From positions 53,468 to 117,467 of the forward strand of contig VCMS01000173.1 in the NCBI GenBank assembly GCA_022539475.1: a stretch of 64,000 bases of DNA. The letters run 5' to 3'. The notes beneath the pieces were generated by a model. It saw nothing but the letters and a program-made list of their open reading frames with translations. It had not been told where the DNA came from and did not search any database. Shown piece by piece: positions 10,813 through 22,270 of this stretch; within the stretch, counting starts at the first letter, position 1, and every line of letters begins with the position of its first letter. The DNA comes from Gracilaria domingensis (taxonomy: Eukaryota; Rhodophyta; Florideophyceae; Gracilariales; Gracilariaceae). The translations under genes and the position numbers were made by a program.

Positions 10813-11805
10813 TGTACAGCAATCGCGACTTCGCGTTTGTGACGTATTCCGTTTCAGAACACCTCGGCTCTTCCAGGTGCCTCTACCGCAAGGTTATGAA
10901 TTTGGGTGGCATTTTGACACCATATTGCATGGTGGCACCCGATGGGTTTGATGGATTGGTAACTGGTTGTGGCAGTGGATCGCGTGTACGCGTGTATAGA
11001 TTGGCTCTGTTACAGAGAAAACTAGATTGGTTTTTAGAATTAGTGGCCGCCAAGGCGGGTCTACACAAGTGCAACAAGTGTGTGGCTCTGCCTTATTTGG
11101 CACTACGTATTTTAATTATTTAGTTTAATTTTGTGGAAACCTACTTAGGTGATGGCGACCTCGCCTTCACCATCACAAAGTAAATTCAAACTTGTCCGCG
11201 GCTCTGACCTGAACGCCTGCGCGTAGTGCACAACTTTGCGAAGAGGGTCACCGCGTACGGTTTTGCTTCTTTCATCCCCAGGGGATCACTCAGGTACCCT
11301 GATCTATCACTTCGTTTGTCTTCGGACTGTGTTCGCACGTTTACTTGCAGGTGTCCGCTACTCTGGTGTTCAGATATTGTATCGACTCCGTGTAGAGGTC
11401 GGCCGCATGGGCTCAATACACATCGTCACCCTCGGCCCGTGCCTGTTGCCGCTCGTCGCACGACCCCGCCCTCGGGTTTGTCCCATTTCCTTTTCTCTCC
11501 TTTCCCCTTTTTCCCATCCTTTTTCCTATCTTTTTCCTATCTTTCTCTCCTTTTTCGAGGCACCCCGTCGACCTGAGTTTCTTCCCTTCCGCCTCCGATC
11601 AGAGATATACGACTCTCGAGCGCTTGCTTACAAATCCTTTCTTGTCGATTTCCGCCCTCACCTCCGTGGTATTTCCTAAGTACGGGCGGTTTTACTCCCA
11701 CTTTGTCCGTTACGGAGGCCTCTTCTGCTGAGTCTACCTCCCAAGGGAGCAAGGACTCGAGCAACTTGTGTGTCATTTCTCCCAAGCGGGATTTGCACTA
11801 CACAA
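10813..11805 (+). repeat. 3' LTR of gypsy element C (993 bp)
   Basis: Starts TGTACAGCAATCGCG right after the polypurine tract and ends GATTTGCACTACACA. It carries the family hairpin (GTGATGG 11149-11155, CCATCAC 11170-11176) followed by AGTAAA (11179-11184), a CGCCTGCGCG motif shared with the other LTRs and a long pyrimidine-rich run (about 11480-11560). The 5' LTR is outside the window, so its target duplication cannot be checked. Confidence 0.82.
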
Positions 11806-13579
11806 CCCATGCCCGGTAGGTGTGAAATCATGACCTCCAACATTTTTAACATTCTATGTGCTTGCACTATTGCGGAAAGCCAGCTCAACTACGTATTCAA
11901 GGCTTCACAGTCTGGTTTCAAGTATTATGGATACGTCGAACTGAGCAAACCTTGAACAGAGGCTACTGACCGCGATTTCTGCACCACGCCAAATGAAGTG
12001 CCAGTGCGCTGCGTTCAAGCGTATCCGTTGAAATAACACAAAAATTAAAAAAATCTGTTTCTTGGTTGCGTTCAAGCGTTAGAGCGCATGCGCTGACAAC
12101 ATGAGAACGCTTAAATCAGTTCCAAAACGCTCGATGCAATCCGAGCTATATATATATATGTGGAAATCAGTCAAAGGCGCAATTGTCAGCGCCTGCGAAC
12201 ACGATCTTCGCCTCTGCTCTCCACCGTCAGGTCCGCTCACGCGCTGCCTGGAAGCCTTCTGCCTGCGCCTTTCTCCCTTATACATTTTTATTTGCGTCGC
12301 AATAGAGATAATTGTAGTTACAAGCATCGAGGATATCGAGATCGCCTTCGTGCAAATGCGAAATAGAGAACGATTTGGCAACGGTGTTGCGAGGCGGCTG
12401 GCTCAATCTTCCCCGAAAAGGCCCGCTTTCTACCTGTTTACCTTCGAACTGGCTATGGTACTCGCGTTTCATGCATCCCGCTTCCTATCTTACAGATATT
12501 TTTTTAAGTGCCTTGGCTCATCTATTTCTCTTGCGAGTTGGGAAATCGCGGGAGATGATGGTATGACACTTTAACGTGTCCGCAGTAATATGATAATGGC
12601 ATAATTAAGCGCGGAGGTGTATATTTGTCAGGATAACCTGCAGTTGCACGTGAACGGGGAATATGGACTATTTTTGACGCAGGGTTTACAACGCTGAACA
12701 GGGTTGGTACCAATCACTCCGGACGTGGATGGAACCAGCTACTATTGCGATCGCTAGGACAAGTAGCGATGAGGAAGGCTAAGATGGTGCCGGTATTTTG
12801 TTCTTTCATCGTTCAAATGAAATTCAAGAGAGCTAGAAAGGGTTTATATGTTCGGATTGGGCGTCGTGATTTTGTTGTAAGTGGCGATGAATCTGATGTC
12901 CAATTCTGTCTTGGTGGCGATGGAGTCACACCAATGGACGTGGTTGGGGAAGGGGATCCAATTGATGAGCTGTGTAACATGTTTCGCCCAATGCTACAAA
13001 TTTAACAAGGTGTTTTTTCGTTCTCGCTCTTTGGTCGAAAACGTTGGTCTTGCGTAGGTCGGGTATGCTCGAACGAGTTCACACGGGTCGAATAGCATAG
13101 ATACGTCTTAAGATGAATCGCACTGCTGAAGAACACTTGGGAGCCCTGAGTGAGTAAATAAGATATGGATGGCAGAGGAAGAGAGACACCGTAGCGATCT
13201 TCTGTGAATTTTTGAAGGCTTCTGATTGCGCGTACCACCATAGATTGATGGCTTAATATCTCTTCTGGAATGCCCTGTTCAGTTGTCAAGATTAATACGT
13301 CGCTTTTCATGGGCCGGAGGTGGACTTGGAGATTAAAAACTTCCGATACGAGCCCGTTCGTCCTTCCCCGAAGATTACCACAAAGGGGATTGCTTCGCCA
13401 GCATTAGAGATATCGTACGTAATTGACCTCTCAGACCACGTCAGCGCGCTCTATCGTACGCGAAATTTAGGATATTGTACGTATAAACATAAAGAGAGAG
13501 AGAGATGTCCGCAGTGAAGAATTATAAATGAAGTTGTTGGAAGTTTCTGGTGAACATTTCATTTACTCAGACATGATGC
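11806..13579. other. Older intergenic DNA, no supported gene
   Basis: Short ORFs at 12745-13005 (+) and 13002-13310 (-) overlap tail to tail but show no recognisable motif or family. An AT microsatellite lies near 12150 and a GA repeat near 13490-13503. It may be decayed upstream or downstream sequence of the recombinase-like fragment that follows. Confidence 0.4.
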
Positions 13580-14244
13580 CTAGAAGTTTAGAAGAGCCGC
13601 CGTGTCAGTTCTGAAGTGTAGGGCTATCTCTCTCATGTACGTATGTTGCAATTGTTCCGGGGATGTGTTCATTTGGAACGCTATCTTCTTGAGCAAATCT
13701 GCTTCATTTACATTCTCGAAAATGTGGCTTCGATGATACTTTTCGTGTATCATGGAGACGTAACTTTGCCAAAAATCGATCTTCGTCACACAGCAAAGGT
13801 TTTCATTGTGCGAACTCATAAATTTCCGGAGTGCTGTTGTAATTTGTGGAGGTGTCAGCATTTTTGCGGTGCTTGTGTGAATCAAGAGTGGCTTCAATGG
13901 CCTACACTCAGCACTACCGAACCTCTTCATTATCGCTGGACGAAAATTTTCGATGTGAAACCTCAACTATAGTATCACTGCTGTCGCAGGTAAAATCGGA
14001 TTCGGCAGATCCAGATGTCGTGGAGCTTCTCATCTAACGTTCGCAGCTCGATGTTTGAGACTGAATCGCTGCAACAGAAGTACTGCTCGTACTCAAATTT
14101 GCTCGGTAGTTGAAGCTGACTCAATACTTGGGGTCTTTGACCTCCAGAAGCGAGCCCAAGCAGAGCAATAATGTTCACAGACCAGTTCGCTTCATATGAG
14201 TATACTACCGACGCGGGATCGCTCATGGTTTCTCTTTTGGCCAA
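13580..14244 (-). pseudogene. Tyrosine-recombinase-like relic
   Basis: Two minus-strand frames together resemble the catalytic half of a tyrosine recombinase. LLGLASGGQRPQVLSQLQL (about 14100-14160) has the shape of box I with its Arg. The second frame (13580-13966) gives PLLIHTSTAKMLTPPQ, then KIDFWQSYVSMIHEKY where box II would carry Arg (Trp here), then FQMNTSPEQLQHTYM, where Tyr could be the nucleophile. A frame change separates the halves and the box II Arg is lost, so it is inactive. Element D inserted 46 bp upstream. A crypton-like source is possible. Family call moderate. Confidence 0.42.
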
Positions 14245-14290
14245 TCGAAGTTGTCAGGCAGCCCGCATTTTCTTGATCTGTCTGAGAAGA

Positions 14291-15270
14291 TGTAGAGCAA
14301 AACCCCAGCGATGGGATCGTCTTTCAAGGCGTTCGAGTCTTTGCCCTCTAGACGAGGTGAACTCAGTGGTGAGCCCTCCGAACACGGATAGTGCGGGTGT
14401 AAGACCGCCCGTGGTACGGGATATACCTACGGAGGTTGATGGGTGAACGGGCCTGATCCAGGAATCCGGCGAAAAGCGACGGAATGGTTCAGAAGGGAGG
14501 TACCGTAGAGCGATGTGAGCTCTAGGTAAAAGAGGGAAAAGGAAGGGAAACCAAAGGAGGAAAAGAGAGGAATCCCGCGGCGGGACGTGTGGCAAGCGGC
14601 AACAGACCTGGCGCAGGGAGACGACGATGTGTATTAAGCCCACGCGGCACAACTCTATACAGAGACGGAAACGCTGCCAATTGTGGTGAAAGCAGTACAA
14701 CTGCACAGTAAAAAAACAGAAAGTCCGAAGACACGGAATAAATAAGCCCGAAGGCAAAGCCAAAATGGTCAGTATTGCCTGAGTGATCCCGAGGGATGAA
14801 TCCAATCCGTACCGTACGCGGTGACCCTCCTGAAGGAGTTGTACACTTCGCGCAGGCGAACTTGGTTCAGAGCCGAACTCGGTTACCCTTTACTGAAGGA
14901 GGAGGTGACCGGGAGGTCACCTCTTATATCGTAACCGATAAATTAGTTAAACTAAATTCAATAATCTAGTGCACACCTATGCAGGTCCATACACGTGGTG
15001 CACGTGACAACCCGCGGCAGCGGCCAGTAAAATATCCGAGAATCATAAGAAGACATGTGTGAACACACCCATTCCTACACACGCGTACACGCGACCAATA
15101 CTCATCTGCGCCACGTCATGGCCGACCCCTCAGGGTGTCATACCTCAATACTGCCAAAACGTATCCCATCCGTGGGCCAATACTCATACCTTCCTAGTAC
15201 CCGGAATCATCCTTACCAGGAGTTTATGAAATCCTTCCCTGTGTACCGGGCGAGCACGTTTTGCTCTACA
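14291..15270 (-). repeat. 3' LTR of element D (980 bp)
   Basis: On the plus strand it begins TGTAGAGCAAAAC and ends GTTTTGCTCTACA, so the ends are inverted copies. It is the same length as the LTR at 36786-37765 and differs by scattered substitutions. It contains the family hairpin (14902-14910 with 14915-14923) followed on the minus strand by AGTAAA, and the TTCGCCTGCGCGAA motif. Confidence 0.92.
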
Positions 15271-15284
15271 TATCCCCCTCCTTA
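15271..15284 (-). promoter_or_regulatory. Polypurine tract of element D
   Basis: The minus strand reads TAAGGAGGGGGATA immediately before the LTR start TGTAGAGC. It fixes the orientation of D as minus although the nearest long frame (15351-17156) is on the plus strand. Confidence 0.8.
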
Positions 15285-15350
15285 GCGTAGGAAACATCCG
15301 GTTTGCAAGCAGAGACTCATCAGCGAGCGAGTATGTAAGCGCGGTCTACC

Positions 15351-17156
15351 ATGGACATATCCGAGATTCCGGTTCCTCGTCACAACGAGACACACGCGCA
15401 AGCGCACTCAACCTCTCTGCACTCAGACGATTCAGTACCTGAAGTTTCCTCCGCGATCGACGATTCGATGAACCCTCACCAGGGCGACGAGCAGCACTCC
15501 CAAGCCAGGGCTCCGAACGTTTCGGGTCCCGCAACTCCTGCGACAGGATATCTCGGCGGTTTCGCGTCCACTCCTCTGCCTCGGAGTCAACATCACATGA
15601 CTACACCGAACCCAGTCGACGTCGTGGCGTGGAATTCCGCTCAGGCGGTGCCCTTGCTGGCGACCCCGGCTGGCTGGATAGCGCGTGAATCGCTCCTTGT
15701 TCAAGATCCGACTACCGGAGGAAGCTGGGCCTATTCCAGAGCGCCCTGCTTTCACCCGACAGCGGTTCGCAACAGTGCGTTGATGGATTCATACACCGAG
15801 AACGGTATGCTGCCTGGCGGCCTACACCGAGATATGGTGGAGTCCTGGGATTGGAGACACCGCGTGGCGGTCGCACCTCACGTGTTGTCACGGAAATGGC
15901 GCGGCCGTGGATACGAAACGCTAGATGATGCGCGAGCGGCTATGGCGCGATAGGCATACTTTCGGAAGGACCGAGCCTCATTCCCCGAGAGGATTCCCGA
16001 GTCATACGGGTTCGACCTTTCCCGTTTCCGAACTTACGGAGAGATCAAGTATGGCGCGAACCTCGCGGACTTCCAAGCGGCGGAAAACTTCCCGGAAGCG
16101 ATGCCGGTGGGCATTCTCCTGTTCAACAGGCCTATCCTGCGAGCGGAGTTCCGATATATACATCGCCCTTCGGGAGAGGGAAGCTTCTTCGACCGACTGC
16201 GAAACGAACGCAAATGGTGATCCCGGTTCAGGTATCTGATTCCACACCAGAACATGGAGGTTGAACGTTTGCGTCCGGACGCACTAGCGGGTCGATTCGC
16301 TCCACTCCCATCGTGGTGGGCTCACTATGAGGTACCACGCGGGTGTTTCCCGGAATTGCCTCCGTGCATCTCCTATGTGGGGTCACGCATGATTGCGAAT
16401 CCGTACTCGGAGTATTGGATGCTCTTCATCGCCAAATGGGCCGCTCGTGTTGCCGCGTTTATGCTATGAGAAGCATACGACCAGAACTGTGTTTGGTATT
16501 TGCCTCCGCGGTTACGGAATGTGATTAGATCACTGGACTGATACACCGCGCTCGGTTCGGACGACAACGTCAGCAAGGTCATCAGCCTTATCGATTCCAT
16601 TGATTGGAGTACCGTTCCGGCGGAAAACGTCCCCAGGGGCACTCGTTCTCACTACAACCGTTCGCCAGGGCGAAGACATCCGGGTGCCGGTGACTTCGTG
16701 TATTACGATCCGTGGGAGGAAGTTACCGTCCCGAAGGAGCGGGCTCTTGTCCTACGCGGACTTCCTCGAGTGGTTCCGAGCGATCACCCTATTGGGTTCA
16801 TGTTTTCCGACAACTATTACTCCGTAGCAGAGGAGGACGATCCAATGGTGGATGACACTGTGAAAGACCCGGCAACGGGAGGCCCGTCGGCGGCTTCCGC
16901 AGGAATTCCGGTTGTCGGAGGGGCGGCTGCCCCAGTTGCTCCTATCAGTTGGGATGTCGGCCCTTCGCAGGGGAATATTGACCCTCGCGTGATAGCGATG
17001 CGCAACCAACTCCTTGGACTTGGGGTGCCGGTTCCACCGGATATGTACGATCTCGGCCAGCTGTTGGCATTGGGCGCGCAGGCTTTCGCGAGTCAGCCTC
17101 CCCAAGCAGGGCCGTCCAATCCTGGAGGTGCCGATCCTTCGACAGGATGGCAGTGA
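15351..17156 (+). pseudogene. Antisense accessory ORF of gypsy element D (aORF-D)
   Basis: Plus-strand frame inside a minus-strand element, from ATG 15351 (an in-frame TAA lies just upstream) to TGA 17156: 602 codons in one frame, broken only by TAG at 15951 and TGA at 16218, 16467 and 16539. No frameshift occurs over 1.8 kb. N-terminal 150 residues are Ser/Pro-rich. Then come GGSWAYSRAPCFHP, YGFDLSRFRTY, EVPRGCFPELPPC, CVWYLPPRLR, IDWSTVPAENV, HPGAGDFVYYDPW, PIGFMFSDNYY and a C-terminal Gly/Pro/Ala-rich tail. The homolog in C shares all these blocks. No transmembrane segment or known enzyme motif is evident; function unknown. Confidence 0.78.
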
Positions 17157-17545
17157 TCTCAACGGTGGGTTTCCTCCATGATGGGCTGTGGTACGCTCTG
17201 CGACCAACGCACTCCGCAATAGCTAGCGGTACAACTTCTTCTTAGAATAAAATCGACTTCGATATCAGTTCCTTCATAACCGGATTACGGTTCAATGCCT
17301 TTGGCGCACCATCGTTCCAATACGGTTCTCCCTTGCGCGTGTAGCTTCACGACATGTTCACATGAACCGTTAGACGGTAGTTCGCTTCTTTCCGATAAAT
17401 CGGCGTCCGTTACACGGAAATCCTCTTTCTTCTTTCATCCCTTCGATACTTCCTTCCGTAGGAACAACCCAAACTCCTTGGTAATACCATCAATTATTCT
17501 CCCACAAATGGGCCCGTCGGTTCACCTCGCGGCACAGTAGTACTG
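17157..17545. other. Spacer between antisense ORF and chromodomain of D
   Basis: No gene seen. This is where aORF-D and pol end tail to tail, about 390 bp apart. Confidence 0.5.
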
Positions 17546-17779
17546 TCACCCTACCTGGGCTGCGTCCAAGTTTGGAGGTGGCGGTAAGCGCTTGCGCCGG
17601 TAGTAGGCGAGAACATTCGACCAAGGCAGATGTTCGATCGGCTCGAGAGTATCCTCCTCAGGGGAGTATCCGTACGAACGGACTTGGTATTCAGTCTCCC
17701 CATCGGGGTTCACGACGTGACTCACGATGCGTTCGATAAAGAATTCTTGTGGGAACACCTCCCGTTCGCGGGACTCCAT
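17546..17779 (-). pseudogene. Chromodomain at the C-terminus of D pol
   Basis: A well-kept chromodomain: FFIERIVSHVVNPDG, YQVRSYGYSPEEDTLEP and LPWSNVLAYYRRK follow the consensus (Y/F-x-V-E-x-I, K-W-x-G-Y, E-x-T-W-E-P, helix). Trp is replaced by Ser in YQVRSYGY and by Leu in DTLEP, which would weaken the aromatic cage. It ends in a Pro-rich tail. It places the A/C/D family among chromoviruses. It is separated from the integrase by a decayed linker, so its reading is no longer continuous. Confidence 0.85.
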
Positions 17780-18492
17780 GGCGTATGGGTCACTCCTGCT
17801 GACGCAGTTTCACCTGGAGAGGTTATGTAGCTGCCTAAAATCACGCACGTGAATCTTTCCAACGTTGGAGACGGGCTTACTTCCGCGGTTTTCCACGCAT
17901 GCCGCTGCGGCGGCCGTACTGTAACTCGCGTCCTACGCGTCCTATCCTCGAGCTAGAGAGGTAGTTGCAAAGCTCTCGATCAGACGAGTGCAACGGTATC
18001 ACTTTATTCGACGAGAGTCGAGAGACTGACAAACGGTAGTACTTCCGGTTGACGAATCTCCCGGCTTTCACGGGGATAACCGTTTCGGTGACGGAAGTGC
18101 GTTAGGCACTCACTTGGCAGGGCGGCGGTTTACCCGGTCTACGGGGCTTGTGCCAAGAGCTCTGATTGGCTCTACGCCACAGATTGGCGACCACGACAAT
18201 CGTGCGCGTGCCGTACTCGGCCATCCGTTCGCGAAAGGTCGCCGACCGCTCATTAGGGCTTCTCACGTTGTAACGTGCGTTGCGTGGCACGCGCCTGGTT
18301 CTGTGGCCCCGTGTCACGGAGGTTGCACTTCTTGCAGTGGTGGCGGAGTTCCAAGTCTCCACACGCGATGTGGTTCACACTGTAGAGTGTCGGCTTCCAA
18401 GAAAGCGTTAAAAATCCCACAAATGAATCCATAATGAGTGGTAATACTCAGCACAACTCGTTCACGAGGCTTCCCATTTCAGGGTTGCAATG
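17780..18492 (-). other. Linker between D integrase and chromodomain
   Basis: Variable, decayed coding region. One frame near 18310-18350 contains the motif HHCKKC, suggesting a small Cys-rich patch. Frames change and no domain can be named. Confidence 0.4.
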
Positions 18493-20330
18493 CTATTCTT
18501 CCGCGTCCAGCGGCTGGTCCGGATCAGCGGAAACTGTTTTCACAGTTCGGCTATGCTTCTCAGCGCGGATACGCGAGTTCAAGCGGTTAGAGGTCCCAGA
18601 GTGGGTAGCTGCTTCTGCGTCACCGCCGCGCCTTTCGCGGGCACGTTCCGTGATAACGGAGACCGACACGGCGGAGTCTTCACGGTTGGGGTGCGACGAA
18701 GCAACTGTGCCACTAGATTCTCCCACGGGAGCGACTGGATTGTCAGTGTGGATCACATTTCCCGTGGTTGGGGAACCGCGGGAGACCGATGCGTCAGTGC
18801 CATTCGCAGCAGCTGCAGTATCCTCCCCCTCCTTAGGTGGCGCCACGGGCTCCATCAGGAGATGGGATGGGGGGGTTACTTTTATAAGTACCCGTGCAGA
18901 GTCTTTGGAATTCGTCCAAGTAGTAGGAAGTTCAGTTCTGTGGTCAGAAGTACCTACTGTAGGTAGATCAATTAATCCTCGATCGGGGTGCGGAAGAATC
19001 GCCGGGCGCGACGGTAGTGTAGCGGCTGTTGACGGTTCTGTCTCCTGTTGAGAATCCCCTGATTGGGTATTGCTTGAGGTGGGCCCGGTTGCGGTGGGTG
19101 GCGTTGCGGCGGGCACAACGCGGTCGCGCAAGATTCGTTCATGACGTCCGTCAATGTCGAGTACGACGGTATCCGGATTGACATAAATGACGCGATATGG
19201 CCCATCAGCGATGGGGGAGAGCTTATGTCTCTCTTCCTTGTCAGGATTATAATACTCCTTCCGAAGGAAGACAAAGCTGTTGGGCTCTACCACCACTGGT
19301 GTACCGCGAATTCGGCGATCGAAATTACGCTTGTACGTAAGCTGTGCCTTTTCCATGGGCTCCCGGGCTACCGGTACCATCTTGGTTAACCAATTTTTCC
19401 AGGTTTCCCTGTACATCCGTGGTGACGGGAAAGACGCTAGCGTCGGTTGTGATTCGATTGCTACCGGTGGCGGTATCCTCGAAAGAACGAGTTCAAACGG
19501 AGAAAGCTTCCTTACCCGATGCACCTGGGTGTTATACGGCTACGTAATAGCATCGGTGTACAAGTCCCAATCCTTTAGGTGATCCGCAACATAGGATCGT
19601 AATGCGTCAAGCATTGTACGATTCAATCGTTCTACCTGCCCATTACACTGGAGATGAAGGGTTGTTGTAAACAAAATTCTTGACATCCAAGATACGGCAT
19701 ACGTCTATAAAGAACTTTGACGCAAACTGAGAGCCATTGTTAGAAAGCAGATTAACGGGTGGCCCGTAAGTGAAGACCCAGTGCGTCACAAATGCTTGTG
19801 CAACTGCTGCTGCAGTGATCCGCTTCCACGGAACCGTTCGCATTAGCTTCGAAAACCTGTCCGTGATAACCAGGAGGTACCTGGGACCGCGTGCGGTTCG
19901 AATTAATTCGCCCAGAATGTCGATAGCGACAAACTCCAAAGGGGCCCGGGCTGGGAACAGCGTCATCGACTTAGAATTTCGTCGGAGTTTGACGTTGTTC
20001 TTGGCGCATTCCGTGCATGAACGGCGTACTGCGTAGCAGTCGAATGCCATATCTGGCCAATAAAAGTCTTTTCGGAGAGTTAGATACAACTTCCTGGCAC
20101 CAGGGTGTCCCCCAATCTTTGCATAATGGGATATGTAAAGAACCCTCCATTGTAGGGAGTGTGGAACCACAATTTGAGGACGTGGCCCAACAATCCTAAC
20201 AAGAAATCCCTGATCGTTGGTTAGAAAAGGTATCTTGAATCCCCCGTTGAGTCGGGTCCTTATCTGAGTACAGAAAGGATCCCCGTGTTGTTCACGTATT
20301 ACCTCTTCAGCGGTAATGGGTTCGGATGAG
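18493..20330 (-). pseudogene. Gypsy element D integrase
   Basis: Seen in coding order: HHCC zinc domain (HYAKIGGHPGARKLY and CTECAKNN, about 20000-20140), first catalytic Asp in AIDILGEL (about 19920), second motif LLSNNGSQF (about 19740) where the expected SDNG has become SNNG, then a frame change around 19640 that removes continuity through the Glu region, and the C-terminal domain with GPYRVIYV (about 19195). The C-terminal extension carries PPKEGED. Loss of the second catalytic Asp and the frame change make it inactive. Confidence 0.88.
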
Positions 20331-22258
20331 CCAGGCGGTGGCTTGGCCGTTTCTGCGGCGAGAACATCGTCACAGACGTCATCCGTAATTTCGGAGTCTT
20401 CCTCCCAGTCTTCCACCAAGAAGCATGATATGTCATCGTCTTCGACAGATTCTGCTTCTCCAGACGTTCCTAAGCGGGAAAGCGCATCAATCTGCATATT
20501 CAGGGTGCCCCGTTTGTACCGGACATCAAAATCAAATTCCGATAGACGGAGACGCCAACGCATGAGGGACCCGGCGGCTCGGAGATCTCCATAAGCCAGT
20601 GGAGAGCCGAATGATCGGTATGTACCTGGAAATGGGTTCCCATGAGATAGGGTCTTAAGGTAGACAGCGCCCAAACGACGGCGATACACACTTTCTCAGA
20701 GACTGAGTAATTACGCTCATACACTTTCAATGAACGGGACCAGTATCCAACTGGACGTCGCTCGCCTTCCTTCGAGACTTGAAACAAGGCACACCCCACT
20801 TGGTGGTCACTGGAATCAGTATCGACTTCATATGAAAGCTCTGGAGTGGGCAACGCCAAAATCGGCGGAGATGTAACAACGTCGATTAAGGACGAAAAGG
20901 CGGATGCTTCCGCATCGCCGAATGGTTCCAGTTTAACTGGCTGTCCTTTCCTGAGAAGAGAGTTGAGAGGAGCTGCAGTATCAGCGAAATTCGGGACCAA
21001 CCGACGGTAGACATTACAAAAACCGAGAAATGATCGGACTTCCGTCTGAGTTGTCGGATGTTTCGCTTCCTTCAGCGACTTCACCCTTACCTCGTCGACC
21101 GAGAGTTCCCCTGGGCGGATAATGTGGCCCCGGTATTTCATCGAGTCGGTAAAGAATTCGCGTTTCTTGAGATTCAAGGTAACACCTGCGTCACGCAGAA
21201 CCTGCATCACTTCCCTCACATGGGACATATGTTCATCCATACTGTTGGAAAATACGACAATGTCGTCCAAGTACACAAGACAAGTCTTCCACTTAACTCT
21301 GGCTAACAGAATGTCAATCGCGCGCTGAAACGTAGCGGGAGCATTCGTTAGCCCGAAGGGCATCCGTATAAAACGGTACAGTCCTTGGTGACATACAAAC
21401 GCGGTCTTGTCGCGATCTTCCTTTCCCCTGCCAGTAACCCCAATTGGCGTCAAGGGCGGTAAATACTCTGGCGCTTCCCAGCGAGTCGATGTACTCATCC
21501 ATCCGTGGAATCGGATACACGTCTTTGACGGTAACGGCGTTAAGTCGCCTGTAATCGATACAAAAACGTCACGATCCATCCGACTTCGGAACAAGTACAA
21601 CGGGCGATGCCCATGACGACTGAGGTGGCTCAATTACGTCGGCTCGTAGCATCTTCTCGACTTGAGACTTTTCTTCTTCCCGCGCTTTCGGGCCTGCCCG
21701 ATACGGGTGTTGCGCGATTGGGCGAGTATCTGGGAGCAGATCAATACGGTGCTTCGTAATTCCAATTGTTCGAAGGAAAACGTCCCACATGGGAGTAAAT
21801 TCTCTGACCATGTCTCGCAACTTCTCGCGATGAGACGCTGGTACATGGCCCAGATTCAACTTCTCTAATTCCTCAACAGGATTTGTCTGCTCTGTGCCAG
21901 GGGGTAGCGCTGATTTAACCGGAATGAACGGTCGTTCGTGGCCCGAACCAACTAGATTCATCTCTTTAGTAGCAACTGCTTCCGGTACGGCGGAGTTTCC
22001 CTTTCTGGAGGAATCCGACAAAACGGAGTTTTCAGAACGCACCTCCCCCTCCTTAGCTTTAGGCACACCGAGAACCTCGGACGTTGGGATTCTCGTCTGT
22101 ACGAGCGCCTTAGGATGCGGCAGAACCGAACCCAGTACCTGGTGTTTGACTAGCCATTGAGTGGTTTTGCCAAAGTTGGCAACCAGTACCTTGAAATGTT
22201 GATCGGGCTCGATAGAAACAACACCATTAGCTAAAGCGAGCTGTCGCTGATCGTACAA
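20331..22258 (-). pseudogene. Gypsy element D reverse transcriptase-RNase H
   Basis: The RT contains TALDANWGYWQ (about 21450), FGLTNAPATFQRA (about 21330) and the catalytic YLDD (about 21265). RNase H follows with DTDSSDHQVG (about 20815) and HTDHSALHWL (about 20610). Lesions: TGA at 21569 where A has Trp in the SWRFCIDY block, a frame change near 21430 after YWQ, and one near 20600 in RNase H. The N-terminal linker includes HPYRAGPKAREEE. Confidence 0.9.
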
Positions 22259-22270
22259 CGATGAAGATGG

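Noticed and set aside
11806-13579. Several ORFs of 60-160 codons
   Set aside because: Overlapping in several frames without motifs; not distinguishable from chance.
15351-15953. Second gag gene of a plus-strand element
   Set aside because: The polypurine tract and LTR order show the host element is minus-strand, and a genuine gag lies at 23041-25137.
15351-17156. TGA read as tryptophan (altered code)
   Set aside because: Many other frames here end at TGA, and in-frame TAA and TAG also occur in the relics; mutational decay is simpler.
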